From Bacteroidota bacterium (lineage in GTDB: Bacteria; Bacteroidota; Bacteroidia; Bacteroidales; Bacteroidaceae), in the NCBI GenBank assembly GCA_023425865.1, contig JAFABV010000049.1, positions 1 to 64,000 of the forward strand: a stretch of 64,000 nt of DNA. Direction: 5' to 3'. Below the pieces are notes generated by a model. That model saw only the letters and a program-made list of their open reading frames with translations, was not told the DNA's origin and searched no databases. Shown one piece after another: positions 16,296-25,097 of this stretch. The translations under genes were made by a program, and so were the position numbers. Positions within the stretch are counted from its first letter, which is position 1. Every line of letters begins with the position of its first letter.

Positions 16296-17249
16296 ATGGT
16301 ACGTGTTGGAATTTTAGGAGGCGCGGGCTATACAGCCGGCGAGCTGATCCGACTGCTGCTCAACCATCCGCAGGCAGAGATAAAGTTTGTACACAGTGAA
16401 AGCAACGCGGGCAACCTGCTGACCGATGTACACGAAGGATTGTACGGCGACACCGACATGCGCTTTACGTCGGAAATGCCGTTCGACGATGTGGACGTGT
16501 TGTTCTTTTGCTTTGGTCATGGCAAGAGCGAGGCGTTTCTACAGCAACACGTCATTCCCGAGCATGTGCGAATCATTGACTTGGCGCAGGATTTCCGACT
16601 GACGGAGGTGTATGGACTACCCGAAATCAACAAGGCCGCCATTGCCCAAGCCCGCTATGTGGCCAACCCCGGGTGCTTTGCCACCTGCATTCAGTTGGGC
16701 TTGCTGCCCGCAGCGCAACTGAAACTGATCGACCAAGACGTGAGCGTGAATGCCATCACCGGCAGCACGGGCGCAGGGGTGAAGCCCGGCGCCACCACCC
16801 ATTTTTCTTGGCGCACGGACAACATCAGCATCTACAAGGCTTTCTCTCACCAGCACGTGCCTGAAATCAGGAAGAGCATAGCGCAAGTACAGGGTTCGTT
16901 AGACGCCGCCATCGACTTCATACCCTATCGCGGCAACTTCGCCCGTGGCATCTTTGCCACGTCGGTGGTAAAGACCAAGGTAGACCTCGACACCATCGTG
17001 GCTGGGTACAAGGAATTCTACCGACACACGCCCTTCACGCATTACGTAGACAAGGGCATCGACATGAAACAGGTGGTGAATACCAACAAGGCATTGGTAC
17101 ACTGCGACAAGTATGACGACAAACTTCTCATCACCTCATGTATCGACAACCTGCTCAAAGGCGCCGTTGGTCAGGCCGTACAAAACATGAATATCATGTT
17201 TGGCCTTGAAGAGACGACGGGATTAAAATTGAAACCAAGCGCATTTTGA
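16296..17249 (+). CDS. argC: N-acyl-gamma-glutamyl-phosphate reductase
   Basis: A 317-residue ArgC. It reduces N-acyl-glutamyl phosphate to the semialdehyde with NADPH. The N-terminal Rossmann motif GILGGAGYTAGEL (5-17) and the catalytic Cys127 in NPGCFAT are present. In Bacteroidetes the acyl group is probably succinyl rather than acetyl, given the carbamoyltransferase encoded downstream. The upstream ATG at 16245 would add 17 residues translated from the G-rich repeat, so I start at 16296. argD follows after 21 bp. Confidence 0.93.
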   Translation: MVRVGILGGAGYTAGELIRLLLNHPQAEIKFVHSESNAGNLLTDVHEGLYGDTDMRFTSEMPFDDVDVLFFCFGHGKSEAFLQQHVIPEHVRIIDLAQDFRLTEVYGLPEINKAAIAQARYVANPGCFATCIQLGLLPAAQLKLIDQDVSVNAITGSTGAGVKPGATTHFSWRTDNISIYKAFSHQHVPEIRKSIAQVQGSLDAAIDFIPYRGNFARGIFATSVVKTKVDLDTIVAGYKEFYRHTPFTHYVDKGIDMKQVVNTNKALVHCDKYDDKLLITSCIDNLLKGAVGQAVQNMNIMFGLEETTGLKLKPSAF

Positions 17250-17270
17250 CACTTCACTTATCCACACAAC

Positions 17271-18404
17271 ATGAAACTATTCGACGTATATCCCCTGTTC
17301 GACATTAACATTGTCAGGGGGAAAGGAACCAAGGTTTGGGATGACAAAGGGCAAGAGTACATGGACCTGTATGGCGGACACGCGGTCATCAGTATCGGAC
17401 ATGCCCACCCGCACTATGTGGAGGCGGTGAGCCAGCAGGTGGCCCAAATAGGCTTCTACTCCAACAGTGTTATCAACACCCTGCAGCAGCAACTGGCTGA
17501 ACGATTGGGCAAAGTGAGCGGCTATGACGACTATCAGCTCTTCCTGATCAACAGTGGCGCAGAGGCCAATGAGAACGCGCTCAAATTAGCCAGCTTTACC
17601 AACGGCAGAAGCCGGGTGCTGGCCGTAGACCATTCCTTCCATGGCCGCACGTCGCTTGCCGTGGAAGTGACCGACAACCCGAAGATTGTGGCCCCCATCA
17701 ATGCCAACGGCCATGTGACCTTCTTGCCCATGAACGACCTCGAGGCCTGGGAGACCGAGCTGGCCAAGGGCGACGTGTGCGCCGTGATCTTGGAGTGCAT
17801 CCAAGGCATTGGCGGCTGTGTGATGGCCACCAAGGAATTTGCGCAAGGACTGGCGGCAGCCTGCAAAAAGCATGGCACCCTACTCATCTGCGACGAGATA
17901 CAATGCGGTTATGGGCGCAGCGGTAAGTTTTTTGCCCACCAGTGGTTAGGCATCAAGCCCGACCTCATCACCGTGGCCAAGGGCATTGCCAACGGCTTCC
18001 CCTTTGCCGGACTGCTTATCTCTCCCGACTTCAAGCCCGTATACGGGCAGTTAGGCACAACCTTCGGTGGCAATCATTTAGGCTGCGCGGCAGCCTTGTC
18101 TGTGCTCGATGTCATTGAGAGCGAGCACCTGGTGGAGAACGCGCATGAGGTGGGTGAATATTTCATTGCCCAGCTGAAGGAGTTGCAGAAGACCCAACCA
18201 CATATCACCGAGGTTCGCGGCAGAGGCATGATGATCGGCGTGGTGCTCGACATTCCCCACAAAGAGGTTCGCGGCAAACTCATACATGAGCAGCATGTGT
18301 TCACGGGCAGTGCCGGCACCAATATCCTCCGCATCCTTCCCCCACTCTGCCTGACCAAGACCGAGGTGGATGACTTTATAAAGAGGCTGGAAAAAGTGCT
18401 TTAA
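17271..18404 (+). CDS. argD: Acetylornithine/succinylornithine aminotransferase
   Basis: A 377-residue class III PLP aminotransferase that converts N-acyl-glutamate semialdehyde to N-acyl-ornithine using glutamate. The family signature runs from LLICDEIQCGYGRSGKF, with Asp208 contacting the pyridine nitrogen, to the PLP lysine Lys237 in LITVAKGIANGFPF. SGAEANENALKLA near 95-107 is the phosphate-binding region. It lies between argC and proC on the same strand. The substrate acyl group is inferred to be succinyl from the pathway context. Confidence 0.93.
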   Translation: MKLFDVYPLFDINIVRGKGTKVWDDKGQEYMDLYGGHAVISIGHAHPHYVEAVSQQVAQIGFYSNSVINTLQQQLAERLGKVSGYDDYQLFLINSGAEANENALKLASFTNGRSRVLAVDHSFHGRTSLAVEVTDNPKIVAPINANGHVTFLPMNDLEAWETELAKGDVCAVILECIQGIGGCVMATKEFAQGLAAACKKHGTLLICDEIQCGYGRSGKFFAHQWLGIKPDLITVAKGIANGFPFAGLLISPDFKPVYGQLGTTFGGNHLGCAAALSVLDVIESEHLVENAHEVGEYFIAQLKELQKTQPHITEVRGRGMMIGVVLDIPHKEVRGKLIHEQHVFTGSAGTNILRILPPLCLTKTEVDDFIKRLEKVL

Positions 18405-18547
18405 CATAGATTTGGCCATCAGCTTCCAGAGCGTACCCCTATGAGGCGCGCGGAACATCATGGCGTCGCTGGAGCATACACACCCCGTAAGGTGACACGC
18501 TTGAGGGTGCCTCATCATCATCTCTTTACATCATCAAGAAAAGAAAC

Positions 18548-19336
18548 ATGAAAATAGCAGTTATAGGAGCTGGCGAGATGGGTGGAGCCTTTGCCGAAGG
18601 CCTACTCAAAGGCAGCATTTTCAATCCCGCTGACGTCACGGTAGCCAACCGCCATGAGGGCAAACTCACGAAGTTCGCGGCCATGGGAGCCAGTGTTACC
18701 ACCGACAATAAGGCCGCGGTGCAAGGGGCCGACTATGTAGTCATCGTCGTCAAGCCCGGTGTGGTAAAGACTGTCATCGACGAAATCAAGCCCGTGCTCG
18801 ATTATAGCAGGCAGTCGGTACTCAATATGGCGGCCTCCATCACCTTAGAACAGCTTCATGCCTGGTTAGAGAGAGGCAACAAGGTGCCGCGTCTCTTTCA
18901 GGTACTGCCCAACGTGGGTATCGCTGAGAAGGCGTCGATGACCTTTATCGCCCCTGAAGACCCTGCTGACACCCTGCTGCCGCAGGTAGACAAAATCTTT
19001 GCCGACCTGGGCCAGACCATGCTCACCGACGAGAAGATGCTCATCGCAGGTACAGCCCTCTCGGGCTGTGGCATTGCCTTCGCCATGCGCTATGTGCGGG
19101 CAGCCTCCGAGGCTGGCGTAGAGCTCGGCTTTGGCGCCAACCAAGCCAAGGATATTGTACTGCAGACCCTTCAAGGCGCGGTTAGTCTACTGAAAGCTAC
19201 AGGCAAACATCCGGAGGCCGCCATCGACATGGTGACAACACCCGGAGGCATGACCATTCGCGGACTCAACGCCATGGAGCGCAATGGATTTACCAACGCG
19301 GTGATTGAAGGTGTGAAGGGCACGCTGAAAAAATAA
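18548..19336 (+). CDS. proC: Pyrroline-5-carboxylate reductase
   Basis: A 262-residue ProC, the last step of proline synthesis: P5C to proline with NAD(P)H. The dinucleotide motif is VIGAGEMGGAFAEG (5-18), and the C-terminal region contains TTPGGMTIRGLNAME, the conserved ProC signature near the substrate site. It ends the argC-argD-proC block. proB and proA lie about 2.4 kb further on, so all three proline genes are in this cluster and share the glutamate precursor with the arginine branch. Confidence 0.93.
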   Translation: MKIAVIGAGEMGGAFAEGLLKGSIFNPADVTVANRHEGKLTKFAAMGASVTTDNKAAVQGADYVVIVVKPGVVKTVIDEIKPVLDYSRQSVLNMAASITLEQLHAWLERGNKVPRLFQVLPNVGIAEKASMTFIAPEDPADTLLPQVDKIFADLGQTMLTDEKMLIAGTALSGCGIAFAMRYVRAASEAGVELGFGANQAKDIVLQTLQGAVSLLKATGKHPEAAIDMVTTPGGMTIRGLNAMERNGFTNAVIEGVKGTLKK

Positions 19337-19410
19337 CAGGTCTGCACTCGTCGTCGCGTTACCCTCCTCACGCTGTTTTACATTTCCGCGCCCTTCACTT
19401 CCTATTTATC

Positions 19411-19441
19411 TTTGCCCTTTCAATATTATTTCGTACTTTTG
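19411..19441 (+). promoter_or_regulatory. Promoter of the XRE-cupin gene
   Basis: TTTG (19411-19414), a 19-bp spacer and TACTTTTG (19434-19441) match the Bacteroidetes consensus. The start codon of the regulator gene is 26 bp further on. Confidence 0.75.
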
Positions 19442-19466
19442 GCACCATAATAATAACCCGAATAGT

Positions 19467-20024
19467 ATGGAAGAAGAAGCAATCAGACAAATCGGCGAGC
19501 GACTCAAAGGCTTGCGCGAAGTACTGGAAATCTCTGTCGATGAGATGGCCACGGTATGTGGCATTACGCCCGAGGCCTACCTGCGCATGGAAGCCGGAGA
19601 GGGAGACCTTCAGGTGAGTAACCTTCACAAAATTGCACGCAAATATGAAGTGAGCCTCGACGAACTGATGTTTGGCGAAGAGCCTTATATGAGTAGCTAT
19701 TTCATCACCCGCAAGGGAAAAGGGCTGAGTGTGGAGCGCGTGAAGGCTTACAAATACGAGAGCCTGGCAAGTGGTTTTCGCGGACGCAAGGCCGACCCCT
19801 TTGTTGTCAGGGTCGAGCCCAAACCTGACGACGCACCGCTGGAGACCAATTCGCACGCCAATCAGGAATTTAATATTGTCATCGAAGGAAGCATGGAACT
19901 CACCATCGGCAAGCGTGTGCTGGTACTCCATGAGGGCGACAGTCTCTACTTCGACGCTTCTATTCCCCACTGCATGCGCGCATTGAATGGGAAGCCCGTC
20001 AAATTTCTGGCTATCATTATCTAA
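19467..20024 (+). CDS. XRE-family regulator with C-terminal cupin domain
   Basis: A 185-residue regulator. The N-terminal helix-turn-helix (about residues 5-65) contains RLKGLREVLEISVDEMATVC and ends with a typical XRE turn (LHKIARKYEVSLDELMFG). The C-terminal cupin (about 105-180) contains HANQEFNIVIEGSMELTIG and LHEGDSLYFDASIPHCMRA. Such HTH-cupin proteins sense small molecules and often control a neighbouring gene. Here it is 20 bp upstream of an acyl-CoA synthetase, so an acid or acyl-CoA ligand from that reaction is plausible. Confidence 0.9.
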   Translation: MEEEAIRQIGERLKGLREVLEISVDEMATVCGITPEAYLRMEAGEGDLQVSNLHKIARKYEVSLDELMFGEEPYMSSYFITRKGKGLSVERVKAYKYESLASGFRGRKADPFVVRVEPKPDDAPLETNSHANQEFNIVIEGSMELTIGKRVLVLHEGDSLYFDASIPHCMRALNGKPVKFLAIII

Positions 20025-20044
20025 TCCAAACATCAAGTACACTC

Positions 20045-21721
20045 ATGATAGAAAGATTCTTAAAGCAGACGGCCTTCAATTCTGAGGAAGATTTCAAAGC
20101 ACATCTGCAGTTTATCATACCCGAGAATTTCAACTTTGCCTTCGACGTAATGGACAGTTGGGCTGAGCAAAAGCCCGACAAGCTTGCCCTGTTGTGGGTC
20201 AGCGAACGAGGCGAAGAGGTTCATGCCACCTTCGGTGACCTCAAGGAACAGACCGACCGCACGGCAGCCTATTTCAACAGCATAGGCATTGAACGTGGCG
20301 ACAAAGTGATTCTCATACTCAAGCGTCACTACCAGTGGTGGCTTTCGATGCTCGCCCTGTGCAAGATAGGGGCCGTAGCCATTCCCACCACACACATGGT
20401 CACCTCAAAGGACATCGAGTACCGCAACAACCGGGCATCGGTGAAGGCCATCATCTGCTGCAACGACGAGTACGTTACCAGTCAGGTACAAGGCGCCATG
20501 GCAGAGAGTCCTACGGTGAAGGTGCTTGTCGCCGTAAACTCGAGCATCGAGCGTGACAAGCCCGTGCCCCAGGGATTTCATGACTGGCAAAAGGAATGGC
20601 CCTTGGCCCCCGAGTTCGTGAAGCCCGCGCACACGAACACCAACGAAGACACCATGCTCATCTATTTCACCAGTGGTACCAGCGGAGAACCCAAGATGGT
20701 GGCACACGACAATCTCTACCCCATCGGCCACATCACGACAGGCGTATACTGGCACAACCTCACCGAAGACAGCATTCACCTCACCGTAGCCGATACCGGC
20801 TGGGGAAAGGCCGTTTGGGGAAAGCTATACGGACAGTGGTTTGCCGGGGCGACGGTATTCGTCTACGACCATGAGAAGTTTACCGCGGAGAAGATTATGC
20901 GAGCCATGGAGAAATACCACATCACCTCGTTTTGCGCTCCGCCCACCATCTATCGGTTTATGATTCAGGAGAACTTCGCTGACTACGACCTCTCGTCCCT
21001 GAAATATTGCACCACGGCAGGCGAAGCCCTTGAGCCGGCGGTGTTCAACGAGTTTTATAGGCTCACGGGCATCAAGATGATGGAAGGCTTTGGACAGACC
21101 GAGACCACCATGACACTCGGCACATTCCCCTGGATGGAGCCCAAACCCGGTTCGATGGGCAAACCCAACCCGCAGTATGACATCCGGCTGCTGCGTCCTG
21201 ACGGCACGCCCTGTGAGGATGGCGAGAAAGGCGAGATCTGTGTCTTTGCCGGCGACCATAAGCCCTACGGCCTCTTTAAGGGCTACTATCGTGATGAGGA
21301 ACTCACCCGCAAGATTTGGTACGATGGCGTGTATCATACCGGCGACCTCGCCTGGCGCGACGAAGACGGCTATTTCTGGTTTGTAGGGCGTGCCGACGAT
21401 GTAATCAAGAGCTCCGGATACCGCATCGGCCCGTTTGAGGTAGAGAGTGCGCTGATGTCTCATCCCGCCGTCGTGGAGTGCGCGGTAACGGGTGTGCCCG
21501 ACCCCGTGCGCGGCATGGTGGTCAAGGCTACGGTGGTATTGGCCAAAGACTGGAAAGACAAAGCGGGCGAGGAACTCATCAAAACGCTTCAGCAGCACGT
21601 GAAGCATGAGACAGCGCCTTATAAATACCCACGTGTCATCGAGTTTACAGACGAACTGCCCAAGACCATCAGTGGCAAGATACGCAGGGTGGAAATCAGG
21701 GAAAAGGATGCCGGCAAATAA
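20045..21721 (+). CDS. AMP-forming acyl-CoA synthetase
   Basis: A 558-residue member of the ANL adenylate-forming family related to acetyl-CoA and medium-chain acyl-CoA synthetases. The ATP/AMP motif FTSGTSGEPKM lies near residues 206-217, the A8 hinge RADDVIKSSGYRIGPFEVE near 452, and the catalytic lysine in TISGKIRRVEIREK near 547. The carboxylate substrate cannot be read from the sequence; aromatic or short/medium-chain acids are possible. It is co-transcribed with the XRE-cupin regulator and followed after 39 bp by proB. Confidence 0.9.
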   Translation: MIERFLKQTAFNSEEDFKAHLQFIIPENFNFAFDVMDSWAEQKPDKLALLWVSERGEEVHATFGDLKEQTDRTAAYFNSIGIERGDKVILILKRHYQWWLSMLALCKIGAVAIPTTHMVTSKDIEYRNNRASVKAIICCNDEYVTSQVQGAMAESPTVKVLVAVNSSIERDKPVPQGFHDWQKEWPLAPEFVKPAHTNTNEDTMLIYFTSGTSGEPKMVAHDNLYPIGHITTGVYWHNLTEDSIHLTVADTGWGKAVWGKLYGQWFAGATVFVYDHEKFTAEKIMRAMEKYHITSFCAPPTIYRFMIQENFADYDLSSLKYCTTAGEALEPAVFNEFYRLTGIKMMEGFGQTETTMTLGTFPWMEPKPGSMGKPNPQYDIRLLRPDGTPCEDGEKGEICVFAGDHKPYGLFKGYYRDEELTRKIWYDGVYHTGDLAWRDEDGYFWFVGRADDVIKSSGYRIGPFEVESALMSHPAVVECAVTGVPDPVRGMVVKATVVLAKDWKDKAGEELIKTLQQHVKHETAPYKYPRVIEFTDELPKTISGKIRRVEIREKDAGK

Positions 21722-21760
21722 TATTCCGGCATCTTCTACACCCTTTAACGACTACGCAGC

Positions 21761-22834
21761 ATGAGCAACAGAATAGTAATCAAGGTGGGCAGCAATGTCC
21801 TTACACGCAACGATGGCAAACTGAACGTCACCCGCGTATCGGCCATCGTCGACCAGATAGCCTGGCTGCAACGCCAAGGCTATGAGGTCATTCTGGTATC
21901 ATCGGGAGCCATGGCCTGCGGTCGTGACGAACTCAAGGTGGACCGTAAGCTCGACAGTGTAGCGCAACGACAGCTGTTCTCGGCGTTGGGACAGGTGAAA
22001 CTCATCGGCCTGTACTACGATCTCTTTCGTGAGTATGGCCTGCACATAGGACAGGTGCTCACCATGAAGGACAGCTTTTCCACACGCAGCGAATACCTCA
22101 ACCAGCGGGCCTGCATGGAGGTGATGATCGGCAACGGCGTCATACCCATCGTAAACGAGAACGACACGGTGAGCGTCACCGAACTGATGTTCACCGACAA
22201 CGACGAACTGGCAGGACTGGTAGCGTCGATGATGGATGCCAAAGCGCTGGTCATACTGAGCAACGTCGACGGCATATACAATGGCAACCCCAAGGCACCC
22301 GACACCCATGTCATTCGTGAGGTGAGCTACGGTAGAGACCTGAGTGAGTATATACAAGACCAGAAGAGCGGTTTCGGACGCGGCGGCATGATCACCAAGA
22401 GTCGCATCGCCAACAAGGTAGCCGACGAGGGTATCAGGGTCATCATTGCCAATGGAACCACGGACAACATCCTGACTCGTCTTGCCACCCATCCGCAAGA
22501 CACTGTCCATACAGAGTTCCTGCCCAATCCCAACCCCACATCCACGGTAAAGAAATGGATAGCCCACAGCGAGAGCTTCGCCAAGGGGCGCGTACACATC
22601 AACCGACAGGCGGTGGAGGCATTGCGCGGCGACAAGGCCGTGAGCCTGCTGTTGGTGGGCGTGACAGCCGTCGAAGGTGAGTTTGAGGAGGGCGACATCA
22701 TCAGCATCGTTGACGACGGTGGAAACCTGGTGGCCGTGGGGCGCAGCGGATATGGCTCCGACGAAGCCACGCGGCTCATCGGCGCCCACGACATGAAGCC
22801 GCTCGTACATTACGATTATATGTATATGGAGTAA
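21761..22834 (+). CDS. proB: Glutamate 5-kinase
   Basis: A 357-residue ProB with an N-terminal amino-acid kinase domain (IVIKVGSNVLT at the start, EVILVSSGAMACG near 45, ENDTVSV near 131, GFGRGGMITK near 205) and a C-terminal PUA domain (about 270-350). It phosphorylates glutamate to gamma-glutamyl phosphate, the committed step of proline synthesis, and is usually inhibited by proline. Its stop lies only 4 bp before proA, the partner that uses the labile product. Confidence 0.95.
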   Translation: MSNRIVIKVGSNVLTRNDGKLNVTRVSAIVDQIAWLQRQGYEVILVSSGAMACGRDELKVDRKLDSVAQRQLFSALGQVKLIGLYYDLFREYGLHIGQVLTMKDSFSTRSEYLNQRACMEVMIGNGVIPIVNENDTVSVTELMFTDNDELAGLVASMMDAKALVILSNVDGIYNGNPKAPDTHVIREVSYGRDLSEYIQDQKSGFGRGGMITKSRIANKVADEGIRVIIANGTTDNILTRLATHPQDTVHTEFLPNPNPTSTVKKWIAHSESFAKGRVHINRQAVEALRGDKAVSLLLVGVTAVEGEFEEGDIISIVDDGGNLVAVGRSGYGSDEATRLIGAHDMKPLVHYDYMYME

Positions 22835-22838
22835 GAAT

Positions 22839-24086
22839 ATGGCCTTAGACAACATTTTCAAGCGCGTGAAGAAAGCCGGCAAAGCACTGGCGCTGCTGAG
22901 CGACGAGCAACGGAACGAGATACTCAACCGGGTGGCCGACGCCATCATCGAAGGCATGCCGGCCTTGTTGGAAGCCAACCGGCACGACCTGGCCCGCATG
23001 GACCGTGAAGACCCGATGTACGACCGGTTACAGCTGACAGAGGCCCGCCTCACAGAGATTGCCGATGGCATGCGGCAGGTGGCCACGCTGCCCTCGCCTT
23101 TAGGACATGTACTCAAACACCGGGTGCTCGACAACGGCCTCGACCTCAAGCGCGTCAGCGTGCCCTTCGGGGTCATCGGGGTCATCTACGAGGCCCGCCC
23201 AAACGTTACCTTCGACGTGTTTGCCTTGTGTCTCAAGAGCGGCAACGCCTGCGTCTTGAAGTGCGGACGCGATGCCATCGACTCCTGCCAGGCAGGCGTT
23301 GACCTCATACACCGCGTGTTCACACAGATGAACATCGCTCCCGACATCGTGGCCCTGCTGCCACCCACCCATGAAGCCACGGCAGAAATGTTGCAGGCCG
23401 TGGGATACATCGACCTCTGCATTCCTCGTGGCAGCCAGCGCCTCATCAACTTTGTACGCGACACCGCCAAGGTGCCGGTTATTGAGACCGGCGCCGGCGT
23501 GGTGCACTGCTACTTCGACTCAGAGGGCGACCTCGGCATTGCCCCAGCCATTATCGACAATGCCAAGACTCGCCGACCCAGCGTGTGCAACACCCTCGAC
23601 TGTCTTATCATCCATGCCTCACGATTAGGCGACCTCCCTATGCTTTGCGCGCCTTTAGCCGCAAAGAACGTGGTCATCCATGCCGATGCACGCGCGTACC
23701 ATGCGCTCAAAGCACATTATCCCGACCAACTGCTCACCCCCGTAGCCAACGATGACGAATACAACACCGAGTGGCTGAGCCTACAGATGGGTATCAAGAC
23801 TGTAGACAGCCTCGACGAGGCACTTCTCCACATCGACACTTACGGCAGCGGACACAGCGAAAGCATCATCACCGACAACGCCGACCATGCGCGGCACTTC
23901 CAGGCCATGGTAGACGCCGCCTGCGTCTATGTCAACACGCCTACAAGTTTCACCGACGGCGCACAGTTCGGAATGGGGGCAGAGATTGGCATCAGCACAC
24001 AGAAACTCGGCGCGCGCGGCCCTATGGCACTCGAAGAGATGACCACCTATAAGTGGCTCATCGAAGGACATGGGCAGGTGAGATGA
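22839..24086 (+). CDS. proA: Gamma-glutamyl phosphate reductase
   Basis: A 415-residue ProA, an aldehyde-dehydrogenase-fold enzyme that reduces gamma-glutamyl phosphate to glutamate semialdehyde. The catalytic cysteine lies in RRPSVCNTLDCLI near residue 250. VSVPFGVIGVIYEARPNVT (about 107-125) and the C-terminal LGARGPMALEEMTTYKW are characteristic. Translation is likely coupled to proB. The carbamoyltransferase gene follows after 44 bp. Confidence 0.95.
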   Translation: MALDNIFKRVKKAGKALALLSDEQRNEILNRVADAIIEGMPALLEANRHDLARMDREDPMYDRLQLTEARLTEIADGMRQVATLPSPLGHVLKHRVLDNGLDLKRVSVPFGVIGVIYEARPNVTFDVFALCLKSGNACVLKCGRDAIDSCQAGVDLIHRVFTQMNIAPDIVALLPPTHEATAEMLQAVGYIDLCIPRGSQRLINFVRDTAKVPVIETGAGVVHCYFDSEGDLGIAPAIIDNAKTRRPSVCNTLDCLIIHASRLGDLPMLCAPLAAKNVVIHADARAYHALKAHYPDQLLTPVANDDEYNTEWLSLQMGIKTVDSLDEALLHIDTYGSGHSESIITDNADHARHFQAMVDAACVYVNTPTSFTDGAQFGMGAEIGISTQKLGARGPMALEEMTTYKWLIEGHGQVR

Positions 24087-24130
24087 CCGGCGCCAGGATT
24101 CAGAAGTTAGTAATCATAAAATATTAGACA

Positions 24131-25093
24131 ATGAGAACATTCTTTCATGTAGACGACATTGGCAATCTCAACCAAGCGGTTCAGGAAGCCCTGGATGTGA
24201 AAGCCGACCGCTTTGCCTACCAGCATTTGGGCAAGAACAAAACGTTGTTGATGATCTTCTTCAACAACTCCCTGCGTACACGCCTCTCCACGCAAAAGGC
24301 CGCGATGAACCTCGGCATGAACAGCATCGTGCTCGACGTGAATGCAGGTGCATGGAAGTTGGAGACCGAGCGCGGCGTCATCATGGACGGTGACAAGAGT
24401 GAGCACTTGCTTGAAGCCATCCCCGTGATGGCCAGCTACTGCGACATCATCGCCGTGCGCTCGTTTGCCGGACTCACCGACCGAGAGTTCGACTACGCTG
24501 AGACCATCGTCAACCAGTTTGTTCAGCACAGCGGCAAACCCGTCATCGCCATGGAGACCGCCACGGTACACCCCTTGCAGGCCTTTGCCGACCTCATTAC
24601 CATCGAGGAGCACAAGCCCACCCAACGCCCGAAGGTGGTGCTCACCTGGGCACCCCACTGCCGTGCCTTGCCGCAGGCTGTTCCCAACTCGTTTGCCGAA
24701 TGGATGAATGCCGCCGACGTAGACTTCGTCATCACCCATCCCGAGGGCTATGAACTTGACCCACGCTTTGTGGGTAACGCACGTGTGGAATACGACCAGC
24801 GCAAGGCTTTAGAGGGCGCCGACTTCGTCTATGCCAAGAACTGGAGCTGTCCGGGCGTGACTGTAGCCGCCGACTATGGCAAGATACTCTCCAAAGACAT
24901 GGGCTGGACCATCGATGCCGAGCACATGAGCTGGACCAACAACGCACGGTTTATGCACTGTCTGCCCGTGCGCCGCGGCCTCATCGTCACCGATGACGTC
25001 ATTGAGAGCCCACGGTCACTGGTCATCCCCGAGGCAGCCAATCGCGAGATTTCGGCCGAGGTGGTATTGAAGCGCGTATTAGAAACACTGTAG
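24131..25093 (+). CDS. argF': N-succinylornithine carbamoyltransferase (ArgF')
   Basis: A 320-residue transcarbamylase closely resembling the Bacteroides fragilis enzyme that carbamoylates N-succinyl-L-ornithine. Features: the carbamoyl-phosphate motif SLRTRLST (47-54), Trp75, the loop DGDKSEHLLEA (86-96), HPLQAFADL and the C-terminal FMHCLPVRR. In B. fragilis, residue 90 is proline; glutamate at the equivalent position gives acetylornithine specificity. Here residue 90 is serine, and from published work on this enzyme pair serine at that site also supports the succinyl substrate. The arginine route of this organism is therefore inferred to run through succinylated intermediates. Confidence 0.92.
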   Translation: MRTFFHVDDIGNLNQAVQEALDVKADRFAYQHLGKNKTLLMIFFNNSLRTRLSTQKAAMNLGMNSIVLDVNAGAWKLETERGVIMDGDKSEHLLEAIPVMASYCDIIAVRSFAGLTDREFDYAETIVNQFVQHSGKPVIAMETATVHPLQAFADLITIEEHKPTQRPKVVLTWAPHCRALPQAVPNSFAEWMNAADVDFVITHPEGYELDPRFVGNARVEYDQRKALEGADFVYAKNWSCPGVTVAADYGKILSKDMGWTIDAEHMSWTNNARFMHCLPVRRGLIVTDDVIESPRSLVIPEAANREISAEVVLKRVLETL

Positions 25094-25097
25094 TTTT

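Noticed and set aside
21899..23185. 428-codon minus-strand open frame over proB and proA
   Set aside because: Antisense shadow of two well-supported genes; its sequence has no recognisable family.
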